This document shows, in pieces, positions 34,701-45,200 of a stretch of 64,000 nucleotides of DNA. Positions within the stretch are counted from its first letter, which is position 1, and every line of letters starts with the position of its first letter. The notes under the pieces were generated by a model. That model did not search any database. It was not told the DNA's origin and saw only the letters and a list, made by a program, of their open reading frames with translations. Source of the DNA: Bufo bufo (lineage: Eukaryota > Chordata > Amphibia > Anura > Bufonidae); contig NC_053393.1 in the NCBI RefSeq assembly GCF_905171765.1, forward strand, positions 189,809,921 to 189,873,920, read 5' to 3'. The position numbers and the translations under genes were made by a program.

Positions 34701-35926
34701 AGGTAGATCATACTCGTCCGGCAGGGCGTCTTTTACCTCTGGCCATCCCCAACAGGCCTTGGACGCACCTGTCAATGGATTTCATTACGGATCTATCAGT
34801 ATCAGCGGGGAAGACTGTTATTCTTGTAGTTGTTGACAGATTCAGTAAAATGGTGCACTTTATTGCTCTTGCCGCATTGCCTAATGCTAACACACTGGCT
34901 CAGGTTTTTATTGACCACATCGTGAAGCTTCACGGGGTCCCTTCCGATATTGTTTCGGATCGTGGTACCCAATTTGTTTCTAAATTTTGGAAATCTTTTT
35001 GTTCTCGTTTAGGGGTTCATCTGTCGTTTTCTTCATCTTTCCATCCACAGTCCAACGGTCAGACTGAACGTACCAATCAAAACCTAGAGACATATTTGAG
35101 ATGCTTTGTTTCCGAAAATCAGGAGGAATGGTCATCTTATTTACCGTTAGCCGAGTTTGCCATTAATAATCGTCGTCAAGAATTCACCGATAAGTCACCA
35201 TTTTTTGGTGCGTATGGTTTCCATCCTCAGTTTTGTACGTTTAGTTAGGGGGGGCCGTCTGGGATTCCCGAGGAGGAACGATTTGCGTCTTCACTTTATT
35301 CCGTGTGGCAGAGTGTGCAAGAAAGTTTGAAGAGAATTGGTGGTAGATACAAACGTGCGGCTGATAGGAAGCGCTCTGAAGGTCCGGGCCTTGGGGTGAA
35401 TGACTTGGTGTGGTTGTCTACCAGAAATATCAAGTTGAAGGTTCCCTCGTGGAAATTAGGTCCGAGATTTATTGGTCCTTATAGGGTAATTAAGATCATT
35501 AACCCGGTGGCTTTTCGTCTGGAGCTACCTCAGACTCTAAGGATCCATAATGTCTTCCACAGATCTCTGCTTAAGAGATATGTAGAACCTCCTGAACCAT
35601 TGCCACTACCGCCTCCACCGGTGGTTGTTGATGGCAGTCTTGAGTTTCAGGTAGAAAAGATTGTTGATTCACGATATGTTCGCCGCTCTCTTTAGTACCT
35701 GGTGCACTGGAAAGGTTATGGTTCCGAAGAGAGAATGTGGGTTCCAGCATCAGAGATAAAAGCGGACAGACTCATTCGGGCTTTTCATAGCTCCCATCCG
35801 GAGAGGCCTGGTCTTGAGGGTCCAGGGGCCCCTCGTAGAAAGGGGGGTACTGTCACGACTGTGACTGATCCAGACAGGTCTGGGAGGAGAAGGTCGCAGC
35901 GACTTGCTACTCGCGATAGCTTGTGA
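31703..35926 (+). pseudogene. gag-pol: Gypsy gag-pol polyprotein, one frame with five stops
   Basis: The ATG at 31703 opens a frame that holds to 35926 with no frameshift. Gag carries a zinc knuckle CFHCGGRGHFVKVC (32447-32488). Protease has LDSGAG (about 32658). RT has YLDD (33581-33592). RNase H starts near VDASEVG (34029), and TDHKNLLY lies near 34237. Integrase has an HHCC finger (about 34565-34715), MDFI, SDRGTQF and the TERTNQNLE glutamate. A chromodomain ([17 protein letters not shown]) lies at 35695-35748. Stops are at 31751 (TAA), 33323 (TGA), 33384 (TAG), 35246 (TAG) and 35693 (TAG). The true stop at 35924 lies inside the 3' LTR. Chromodomains steer chromovirus integration towards marked chromatin; this copy is dead. 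Confidence 0.93.
35835..35850 (+). promoter_or_regulatory. Polypurine tract of the Gypsy element
   Basis: GTAGAAAGGGGGGTAC ends one base before the 3' LTR (TGTCACG at 35851). A G-rich purine run at this place primes plus-strand DNA synthesis in LTR elements. Here it also encodes part of the pol C-terminus (RRKGGT). Confidence 0.85.
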
Positions 35927-36499
35927 GTTTGCTCCGTGGTTCAGGGTATGTCATCTGGGTTTTGCCTTGTGAACCTTTTTGTCCTGACTGGGAGTTTGTA
36001 GGCATCCTTCTCAGGTGAGTCCTGTCTGCCACTCCCAGCTACTATATTAGTTTCACTTTCACTTGCAGTCATTGCCAGATATAGTCCTTACTTCCAGTTC
36101 TATTCTGACCTTTGAAGGAGATTGTTTGATGGTGTTGCTGTGGAGCTCTTGTCCGGCCTTGACTGTCGTGATTGGGATCGCCTTCTCTGCTCGTGACTGG
36201 ATAAGTCTATCTCTGATATACGTTTGTTTGTTGCTGTCTTCCCATGCTGTTCTCCTAGACATGAGTGATGGTGACTAGTGCTCCCATCGGCCTTTCCCCA
36301 CTCTAGGCTTGTTAGGGTGACTGAGGGTTTAGGCATCCTGCTCGCCGCACGGGTTCACACCCCATCTAGGGTATCAGGGCAGACAGGTGCCAGCTTAGGT
36401 TTAGTCAGGGGTGGCCATACTATTCGCATCCGTAGATAAGGGTCCCCCTTCCCCTCCGTCTGGTGCGACACGACTGCTACTGGGGTAGCGGTCGTGACA
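35851..36499 (+). repeat. Gypsy 3' LTR
   Basis: Nearly identical to 30972-31618. The pol frame runs 76 bases into it, so the last 24 or so residues of the polyprotein are encoded by U3. It is followed directly by CCAGG, the target duplication. Confidence 0.95.
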
Positions 36500-37073
36500 C
36501 CAGGTCATCTGGCGCAGCACCCCATCACTCTCCTTCATGGTCAAATAGCCCTTACTTTCAAAGTTTTCCCAATTTTTCGGCTGACTGACTGACCTTCATT
36601 TCTTAAAGTAATGATGGCCACTCGTTTTTCTTTACTTAGCTGCTTTTTTCTTGCCATAATACAAATTCTAACAGTCTATTCAGTAGGACTATCAGCTGTG
36701 TATCCACCTGACTTCTCCTCAACGCAACTGATAGTCCCAACCCCATTTATAAGGCAAGAAATCCCACTTATTAAACCTGACAGGGCACACCTGTGAAGTG
36801 AAAACCATTTCAGGGGACTACCTCTTGAAGCTCATCAAGAGAATGCCAAGAGTGTGCAAAGCAGTAATCAAAGCAAAAGGTGGCTACTTTGAAGAACCTA
36901 GAATATGACATATTTTCAGTTGTTTCACACTTGTTTGTTATGTATATAATTCCACATGTGTTAATTCATAGTTTTGATGCCTTCAGTGTGAATCTACTAT
37001 TTTCATAGTCATGAAAATAAAGAAAACTCTTAGAATGAGAAGGTGTGTCCAAACTTTTGGTCTGTACTGTATA

Positions 37074-38605
37074 CAGGGAGTGCAGAATTATTAGGCAAGT
37101 TGTATTTTTGAGGATTAATTTTATTATTGAACAACAACCATGTTCTCAATGAACCCAAAAAACTCATTAATATCAAAGCTGAATATTTTTGGAAGTAGTT
37201 TTTAGTTTGTTTTTAGTTTTAGCTATTTTAGGGGGATATCTGTGTGTGCAGGTGACTATTACTGTGCATAATTATTAGGCAACTTAACAAAAAACAAATA
37301 TATACCCATTTCAATTATTTATTTTTACCAGTGAAACCAATATAACATGTCAACATTCACAAATATACATTTCTGACATTCAAAAACAAAACAAAAACAA
37401 ATCAGTGACCAATATAGCCACCTTTCTTTGCAAGGACACTCAAAAGCCTGCCATCCATGGATTTTGTCAGTGTTTTGATCTGTTCACCATCAACATTGCG
37501 TGCAGCAGCAACCACAGCCTCCCAGACACTGTTCAGAGAGGTGTACTGTTTTCCCTCCTTGTAAATCTCACATTTGATGATGGACCACAGGTTCTCAATG
37601 GGGTTCAGATCAGGTGAACAAGGAGGCCATGTCATTAGATTTTCTTCTTTTATACCCTTTCTTGCCAGCCACGCTGTGGAGTACTTGGACGCGTGTGATG
37701 GAGCATTGTCCTGCATGAAAATCATGTTTTTCTTGAAGGATGCAGACTTCTTTCTGTACCATTGCTTGAAGAAGTTGTCTTCCAGAAACTGGCAGTAGGA
37801 CTGGGAGTTGAGCTTGACTCCATCCTCAACCCGAAAAGGCCCCACAAGCTCATCTTTGATGATACCAGCCCAAACCAGTACTCCACCTCCACCTTGCTGG
37901 CGTCTGAGTCGGACTGGAGCTCTCTGCCCTTTACCAATCCAGCCACGGGCCCATCCATCTGGCCCATCAAGACTCACTCTCATTTCATCAGTCCATAAAA
38001 CCTTAGAAAAATCAGTCTTGAGATATTTCTTGGCCCAGTCTTGACGTTTCAGCTTGTGTGTCTTGTTCAGTGGTGGTCGTCTTTCAGCCTTTCTTACCTT
38101 GGCCATGTCTCTGAGTATTGCACACCTTGTGCTTTTGGGCACTCCAGTGATGTTGCAGCTCTGAAATATGGCCAAACTGGTGGCAAGTGGCATCTTGGCA
38201 GCTGCACGCTTGACTTTTCTCAGTTCATGGGCAGTTATTTTGCGCCTTGGTTTTTCCACACGCTTCTTGCGACCCTGTTGACTATTTTGAATGAAACGCT
38301 TGATTGTTCGATGATCACGCTTCAGAAGCTTTGCAATTTTAAGAGTGCTGCATCCCTCTGCAAGATATCTCACTATTTTTGACTTTTCTGAGCCTGTCAA
38401 GTCCTTCTTTTGACCCATTATGCACACCTGATATAGGGTGTTGATGTCATTAGACCACACCCCTTCTCATTACAGAGATGCACATCACCTAATATGCTTA
38501 ATTGGTAGTAGGCTTTCGAGCCTATACAGCTTGGAGTAAGACAACATGCATAAAGAGGATGATGTGGTCAAAATACTCATTTGCCTAATAATTCTGCACG
38601 CAGTG
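37074..38605 (-). mobile_element. Tc1/mariner element with both ends, DD37E type
   Basis: Ends are CAGGGAGTGCAGAATTATTA and, at the right, TAATAATTCTGCACGCAGTG, an inverted pair differing in a few bases near the tips, each flanked by TA (37072-37073 and 38606-38607). It is 1532 bp long with one transposase gene on the minus strand. It sits directly beside the previous element (…CTG TA TA CAGGG…). The intact gene suggests recent activity. Confidence 0.93.
37402..38418 (-). CDS. Tc1/mariner transposase, DD37E, uninterrupted
   Basis: This 338-residue cut-and-paste transposase starts at the ATG at 38418 (MGQKKDLTGSEKSKIVRYLA). An in-frame ATG 42 bases upstream is possible but falls before the usual Tc1-type start. 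An N-terminal paired-like domain has two helix-turn-helix segments (to about residue 110, including STLKIAKLLKRDHRTIKRF) and a basic linker. The catalytic residues are D in LWTDEMRVS, D in MQDNAPSH and E in NPIENLW, with 37 residues between the last two. A GGGGVLVW glycine-rich block lies between. Length, domain order and absence of stops fit a functional enzyme. It would act in the nucleus at TA targets. It may also mobilise non-autonomous relatives. Confidence 0.93.
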   Translation of the reverse strand: MGQKKDLTGSEKSKIVRYLAEGCSTLKIAKLLKRDHRTIKRFIQNSQQGRKKRVEKPRRKITAHELRKVKRAAAKMPLATSLAIFQSCNITGVPKSTRCAILRDMAKVRKAERRPPLNKTHKLKRQDWAKKYLKTDFSKVLWTDEMRVSLDGPDGWARGWIGKGQRAPVRLRRQQGGGGVLVWAGIIKDELVGPFRVEDGVKLNSQSYCQFLEDNFFKQWYRKKSASFKKNMIFMQDNAPSHASKYSTAWLARKGIKEENLMTWPPCSPDLNPIENLWSIIKCEIYKEGKQYTSLNSVWEAVVAAARNVDGEQIKTLTKSMDGRLLSVLAKKGGYIGH

Positions 38606-38614
38606 TATATATAT

Positions 38615-39121
38615 TGTAAGCATCTAAAGGGTAAGGTTATTGATGGCAAGTATGTGTCACTGAGGCTGCTGCTCTCAGTGATGTAAATCCCGGAGGTAAA
38701 TGGCAACCAGTGATGTTAGATTGCTGAGTTTGTGGTAGCTGGAATTTGGGTCCGGGATTTAGGAGTGACTGAAGAGTGTGTTACCACCTCACCCAGCTGG
38801 AAGCTAATTTAAAAGACACACTGTCAGTATGTGTTTGGTGTTGGTCTGCAGAGGACTTAGGAGCATTCCTCTCCACAGTGTTCCTGAGACGGAAAAGACA
38901 AGATTCTGCACAAAGGTGACTCCTGTATTTTGCCTGTATAACAATTGAACTGTTATATGACACATGAGGGCTGAAGATAAGTGCTTTATGTGACTGAACT
39001 TTGATGGGCTGAAGCCAAGCCATCCTCTTGGACCAAATTTGAGTTGTGTTTTTTCCAATAAAACCCTTATGTTGCATCCAATCCTGCCGACTGCCTACCA
39101 TTTGTACAGCTAATCTCCACA
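38615..39121 (+). repeat. Gmr1-like 5' LTR
   Basis: TG...CA ends, and an AATAAA signal at 39057-39062 about 60 bases before the end. It is followed by TATGGTGTCGGATGCGGGC, whose TGGTGTCGGATGCGGG is a candidate primer site for a tRNA I could not assign. Confidence 0.9.
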
Positions 39122-39243
39122 TATGGTGTCGGATGCGGGCAAGTGGTTGCTAAGGGTAACGGCTGCATAATTTTTTTTTACTCTGTAACCGGCTTATATC
39201 TTGGATAAAGGCTGCTACATTGTTGCCCAGTGAGACTCCTGCC

Positions 39244-39604
39244 ATGGATGAGCTGGTAAGCAGTTTGTGCAGGTCAGTGCTGCCCAGCAGGAAACCAACC
39301 GTCTGTTGCTGGAACAGATCACAGTCCTGAGAGAGAGTGTGTCAGCTCAGCCAAGGAATATAGAGGAATTAGCTGGGACTGTGAATGAAAAAAAAGCTGT
39401 GCAGCGCGCCTTGCAAAAAATGACCCCAGATGACGACATAGAGGCCTATCTGGCGGTGTTTGAAAGGATTGTGGAAAGGGAGAAACTCCCTGTGGCTGAA
39501 TGGACTGAGGTTCTGGCGCCTTATTTGACTGGAGAGCCGCAAAAAGCATATTTTGATTTAACAGCAGAACAGGCCAAAGACTATGATATCCTTAAAGGGG
39601 ATGT
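39244..39604 (+). pseudogene. gag: Gag remnant with SCAN-like domain (Gmr1-like)
   Basis: ATG at 39244 (MDELV) shifts frame within about a dozen codons; the rest is read from 39267 (QVSAAQQETNRLLLEQI). Residues around 39410-39560 (QKMTPDDDIEAYLAVFERIV, EWTEVLAPYLTGEPQKAYFD) match the pattern of SCAN domains, which are thought to derive from this type of Gag. The frame then meets integrase sequence out of frame near 39595, so the capsid C-terminus, zinc knuckle and protease are deleted. Confidence 0.8.
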
Positions 39605-41682
39605 TGAGAAGGGTGGTAGAAAAGGATGGGAGGGACTGGGATTGTCTGTTGCCATATCTCATGTTCTCCATCCGAGAGGTCCCCCAGTCCTCCACTGGCT
39701 TCTCTCCATTTGAGTTATTATATGGGAGACATCCCAGGGGATTGCTGGATATTGCCAAGGAGACTTGGGAGAGTGAGGCTACCCCTTACAGAAGTGTGAT
39801 AGAACACGTGGCCCAAATGCAAGATCGCATCAGCAGTATTATGCCCATCGTGAGGGAACACATGCAGAAGGCCCAAGAGTCCCAGAGCAGGGTGTACAAT
39901 AGAGCGGCCCGGGTGAGGCAGTTCAACCCTGGGGACAGGGTACTGGTGCTGGTTCCCACGGTAGAAAGCAAATTTCTGGCCAAGTGGCAGGGTCCTTTTG
40001 AAGTAGTAGAAAGGGTTGGAGAAGTCAATTATAAAATACATCAGCCTGGGAAAAGAAAGCCCATCCAACTCTATCACGTCAATTTAATAAAACCTTGGAA
40101 GGATAGAGAGTCCCTGGTAGCGGCCACAAAACCCCAAATGGATTGTCGCACAGATATTGAAAAGGTTGCAATAGGTGACACCCTGTCCAAACCCCAAAAA
40201 CAAGAAACCAAGGAGTTTCTACAGCAGAACAGGGATATTTTTACGGACCTGCCAGGCACTACAGATGTCATTCAGCATGATATAGTCACTGACCTCGAGG
40301 TAACGATAAACCTTAAACCATACAGAATCCCTGAGGCTCGGAGACAAGCGGTCTCTGAGGAGGTAAAGCGTATGTTAGCTCTGCAGGTTATTGAGGAATC
40401 CAAAAGCGGGTGGTCCAGCCCCATTGTATTAGTGCCTAAGCCAAATGGGACCTGGCGGTTCTGCAATGACTTCCGCCGTCTAAATGAAGTCTCTAAATGC
40501 GATTCCTATCCTATGCCCCGGGTGGATGAATTAATTGAAAGGTTGGGACCAGCTAGGTATATTACCACACTTGACCTCACCAAGGGGTACTGGCAGATTC
40601 CCCTATCAGAGGAGGCAAAGGAAAAGACTGCCTTCTCCACCCCAGACGGGCTCTTTCAATATACCAGGATGCCCTTTGGGTTACAAGGGGCACCCGCCAC
40701 TTTCCAGAGAGCGATGGACAGGGTCTTGGGCCCCCATAAAAGGTACGCAGCAGCATACTTAGACGATATTGTGGTCTTTAGCACGGACTGGGAATCCCAT
40801 CTAGGTAAGGTACAGGCCGTACTGGATTCCCTCAGGAAAGCTGGCTTTACTGCTAACCCGGAGAAGTGCGCTATTGGGTTAGAGGAGGCTCGCTATCTGG
40901 GGTATATTGTAGGTAAGGGCACAATAAGACCACAGGTAAACAAAGTGGAGGCAATTCAGAAGTGGCCACAGCCTCGGACAAAAAAACAGGTGAAGGCGTT
41001 CTTGGGGATTGTTGGCTATTACCGCAGATTTGTCCCGAACTTTGCCTCCATTGCAGCACCATTAACAGACCTGACGAAAGGGAGAAAGTCAGTAATGGTC
41101 CAGTGGTCTCAAGAGACAGAAAAGGCGTTTCAGGACCTTAAAAAAGCCATATGCAGTCAGCCTGTGCTGATCGCACCACACTTCTCAAAAGAGTTTATTG
41201 TCCAGACCGATGCCTCAGAGGTTAGTTTAGGGGCAGTAATGTCACAAGAGGTAAATGGGGAAGAACACCCCATCATATATTTGAGTAGAAAACTCACCTC
41301 CTGTGAGAGAAACTACTCAATAGTGGAGAGGGAGTGTTTGGCAATAAAGTGGGCCCTCGTGGCTTTGAGGTACTATTTGGCAGGTAGGAAGTTCCGCTTG
41401 GTATCTGACCATGCCCCTTTAAAATGGATGTGCCGAAATAAAGGAAACAATGCAAGGGTAACACGGTGGTTCCTGGAGTTGCAGGACTTTAATTTTGTGG
41501 TAGAGCACAGGGCAGGGAAGCTTCATGTTAATGCTGATGCCTTGTCAAGGATTTACTGTCTATCAGGGTCAAGTGCCCAGTCCCCTGGCCTTGGGCAGAG
41601 GGGGGGGATATGTAAGCATCTAAAGGGTAAGGTTATTGATGGCAAGTATGTGTCACTGAGGCTGCTGCTCTCAGTGATGTAA
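39583..41682 (+). pseudogene. pol: Pol with integrase end upstream of RT-RNase H (Gmr1-like)
   Basis: The open frame begins at the deletion junction. Its first 175 or so residues are the tail of the integrase core (LPYLMFSIREVPQSSTGFSP, FELLYGRHPRG) and the GPF-type C-terminal module (FLAKWQGPFEVVERVGEVNY, HVNLIKPW). RT follows: LPVKxxGTWRFC-like block, YLDDIVVFS at 40756-40782, FLGIVGYYRRFVPNF. RNase H comes last (QTDASEVSLGAVMSQ, SDHAPLKWM, VNADALSRIY). The final 24 residues come from the 3' LTR. RT and RNase H are uninterrupted, but integrase lacks its zinc finger and all catalytic residues, and there is no upstream Gag-Pol start. Confidence 0.88.
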
Positions 41683-42152
41683 ATCCCGGAGGTAAATGGC
41701 AACCAGTGATGTTAGATTGCTGAGTTTGTGGTAGCTAGAATTTGGGTCCGGGATTTAGGAGTGACTGAAGAGTTTGGGTGGGAAGGTCACTCCCATACTC
41801 CATCTCCTGTGTTACCACCTCACCCAGCTGGAAGCTAATTTAAAAGACACACTGTCAGTATGTGTTTGGTGTTGGTCTGCAGAGGACTTAGGAGCATTCA
41901 TCTCCACAGTGTTCCTGAGACGGAAAAGACAAGATTCTGCACAAAGGTGACTCCTGTATTTTGCCTGTTTAACAATTGAACTGTTATATGACACATGAGG
42001 GCTGAAGATAAGTGCTTTATGTGACTGAACTTTGATGGGCTGAAGCCAAGCCATCCTCTTGGACCAAATTTGAGTTGTGTTTTTTCCAATAAAACCCTTA
42101 TGTTGCATCCAATCCTGCCGACTGCCTACCATTTGTACAGCTAATCTCCACA
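41611..42152 (+). repeat. Gmr1-like 3' LTR
   Basis: Preceded by the polypurine run AGAGGGGGGGATA. It carries AATAAA at 42088-42093 and 35 bp absent from the 5' LTR (about 41771-41806). Followed by an (AT)n stretch. Confidence 0.9.
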
Positions 42153-42212
42153 ATATATATATATATTAATAAGTAAATAAATAAATTAATTCCACGTACA
42201 ATCATATCAGAA

Positions 42213-45200
42213 CTACCAGCCGTCCCATATCTTAATCCATTTCTCTAATCCACCTCTCTGCTTATAAAGAATCCGTTCATAGTTTTTAACCTTATTAACC
42301 AGGTTTATCCAATTGTTTACTTCTGGGGCATGGCGTGCGAACCAACTCTGACTGATCAGGAGCCTGGCCAATAGTAGTATTCTACCTAATAAGATCTCTT
42401 GAGATTTATGGCTACTTAATGTCGAGAGATCGTTCAGTAGAAACAATTGTGGCTCAAGAGGGATCCGTATTTTTAATTTGTGGGTGAGGATATTATTAAT
42501 ACCATTCCAGTATGCTCCAAGTTCTGGGCATGCCCAGATCATATGCAAATAATCTGCACCATCAGTATCACATCGAGGACACTTGGAGGTATCTCTTAAT
42601 CCACACTTGTTTAACCAGATGGGGGTAACATATAGTCTATGATAAATATTAAACTGTATTAGAACGTGATTAAAATTGTGAGAAAGTACATCTGGGTTAG
42701 TGAAAATACTCCCCCACCCTACCATTTGTATGTTTGGGCAATCCATCTCCCAGGCCCTTTGTCCTGCTGATTGTTTCTCAGAAAATCATGACTAAATTAG
42801 TAATTTATATATATTTGAAATCTTCATTCTTAATGGTATCTTCCCGAACCAGCAGAGAAGAATTATCTATTTCTAACAGTGATTTATTATCAAAACTAAA
42901 AAGTGCCGACCGAAGCTGAAAATACCTAAACCAAGATAGATTCTCTACGCCATATGATAATTCCACGAACTATTTAATTTCTCTATTCTTAACAACCTGT
43001 GCCATATAAAGAATCCCATTCTTTTGCCAGAATTGATCCATTGCTATACCATCTATACCATTTACCGTCTATAAGTGAATATTGTGCCAAAGAGGCGTGA
43101 ATATAAGTGATCCCTTTACCCCCAACCATCCTCTAGTAATAGCCCACATTTTCTATAGTAATTTTATAGTCCCTTTATAACCCCGATCTCTGTTAGTCAA
43201 TAACCCAGATTCCAGAACCGTAAATATATTATTATGCGCGGAGCTTCTTACTAGGCTACTTAGAAGTATACTATTTGGCCATTTATTACACATCCATAGC
43301 TGAGCAGCAATAAAGTAGCCTTTAAAGCATGGGAGATTTAGACCCCCATGCTCCAGCGGTTTATAAAGATATTCCAGTTTGAGTCTCACTCGTTTTCTTC
43401 CCAAGACTAAATCAATCATTATTTTTTCCATAAGTTTAAAGTATTTATCCTCTATCCAAATAGGTATATTCCTAAGAACATAGATGAATTGGGGTAGAAT
43501 TACCATTTTAACCAGTGAAACTCGGTCAGCTCTGGATAAAGGAAGTCTCAGCCAAATCCCTATTTTTGCCCTAGTTTTTGTTATCAATGGGATCAGGTTA
43601 AGATGTACAGAATTTTCAACCTTGGAGATATTGTCATACCCAAGTATTTAAAGGTATCAACAACATCTAGCTGGGTTATCAAGGGCTCCTTTTGGGACAC
43701 CGGGTCTATTGGCATCAAAATTGTCTTTGACCAGTTTATATCTAGGCCTGATACCTCACCAAATAGTTTAACCATACAGATAATTCTTGGGACAGTTATT
43801 TCTGTATTATCTGCGAAGAAAAGGACATCGTCCGCGTATAGGGAAATGCGATCTTCCACTCTTAATGTTCCAAACCCTTTAATTTGAACGTCCTGCCTAA
43901 TAGCTAAAGCCAGGGGCTCAATATAAATATCAAATTGGAGTGGAGATAGTGGACAGCCCTGGAGAGTACCTCTATTTAGATCAATGCTGTCAGTAGGCTC
44001 CCGTTGAGACTCAGCTTAGCTGTGGGGGATCTATACAGTGTTTTAATCATATTTATAAATCTCTCCCCAAAGCCCATCCTTGCCAAAACCCTCCATAGGA
44101 ATCGCCACTTCACCCTGTCAAAGGCCTTAGAGCCATCTAAAGACAGGATGGAGCGAGCAGACCCCCCAGGAGCCTGTATATTGGCAAAGAGCCGATGAAG
44201 ATTATGAGGAGTACCTTTGTTTGGAATGAAGCCATTCTGGTCCGGATGGACAATGGAGGAGATGACCCCAGAAAGTCTTGTGGCCAAGATCCTCGCCAGG
44301 AGCTTTACATCCGCATTCAGCAGTGAGATCGGTCTATAGGATCCCAAATCTATGGGGTCCTTACCTTTTTTTGGAATTAGTATTATTACAGCTTCCATCA
44401 TTGAACCCGGCAGGTTCCCCTCCTCCACCGATTCAGCCACGACCTCCAGCAATCTAGGAAAAACAACCTCCTTATATTTACCATAAAATTCATATGGGAG
44501 TCCGTCTGAACCGGGGGTGGAGTTGCCCGAGCATAGTTTAAAAGGCCCCTTCGAGCTCCTGAATAGAGAGATCGGCCTCAAGTACCTTCTTTTGAGCCGG
44601 AGTAATCGTAGGAAAGACAATACCATCAAGATAAGAGTCCATCATTTCATCCGTGATCCTGCAATCGGCTCTATAAAGGTCTTAGAAGTAATGAAGGAAG
44701 ACCTTCTCTATGGAATTTTGTCCCCTAACCATCCTTCCATTAGCCAATCGTATATTATCTATGTTTTTTAGATTCCTGGCTCGAGATCACCCTAGATAGG
44801 AGTTTCCCCGGTCGTCCCGATTCAGTAAAGTATTTTTGCCCCTTAAAGAATAAACTCTGTTGTGCTTTCTCCAGCAAAAAGTTGGATTATGCCTGTGTTG
44901 TCTTCTGCATGGTTTCCCTATTTTCCTCTGTCCTATTTATATAGAAAAATTGTGTGGCTGAGGAGGCTTGTTCTTTTAGATTTTTCTCATTTTTCCCATA
45001 CTCCTTTCTCAGGTTTGCAATGTGGCTGACCATTATTCCCCTCATATAGGCCTTAAAAGTATCCCATACTATTTGGATTTTAGTTGACCTATAATTAGTA
45101 ACCCAGAATTGATTAATTTCCTTTTGTATTATTTCATGGTTCTTTATTAGTGATAGCCAAAAGGATTTAATCTAAATAGAGGTCTCCCTATTTGTTTATC

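Larger units (their letters stand above)
30972..36499 (+). mobile_element. Ty3/Gypsy chromovirus, full-length but decayed
   Basis: LTRs of 647 bp (30972-31618) and 649 bp (35851-36499), both TGTCACGAC...GTCGTGACA, flank one gag-pol frame. CCAGG occurs on both sides (30967-30971 and 36500-36504), a 5-bp target duplication. Domain order is Gag, protease, RT, RNase H, integrase, chromodomain, as in vertebrate chromoviruses. The LTRs differ at only a few sites by eye, so the insertion is fairly recent. Confidence 0.95.
30598..37069. mobile_element. Tc1-type element with inverted-duplicated ends, split by a Gypsy element
   Basis: The left end CAGTACAGACCAAAAGTTTG follows TA, and the right end CTTTTGGTCTGTACTG at 37069 precedes TA. 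Without the LTR element (30972-36499 plus one TSD copy) it is about 0.94 kb. The outer 240 bp or so are inverted repeats and both contain the same transposase C-terminal code: minus strand 30933-30739 (LIKRMPRVCKAVIKAKGGYF) and again on the plus strand at about 36826-36906. The element is therefore a fold-back derivative that duplicated its transposase tail. Confidence 0.85.
38615..42152 (+). mobile_element. Gmr1-like Ty3/Gypsy element with internal deletion
   Basis: LTRs at 38615-39121 (507 bp) and 41611-42152 (542 bp) begin TGTAAGCATC and end AATCTCCACA. The 3' LTR has 35 extra bases (after GACTGAAGAG). Between them are a short Gag with a SCAN-like region and a pol in which integrase sequence comes before RT. 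This order and the SCAN-like Gag are the marks of Gmr1-like elements. Flanks are ATAT on both sides, compatible with a 4-bp target duplication but within an AT repeat. Confidence 0.9.

Noticed and set aside
38781..39122. 113-codon minus frame, repeated at 41812-42153
   Set aside because: Duplicate of the Gmr1-like LTR, not a gene.
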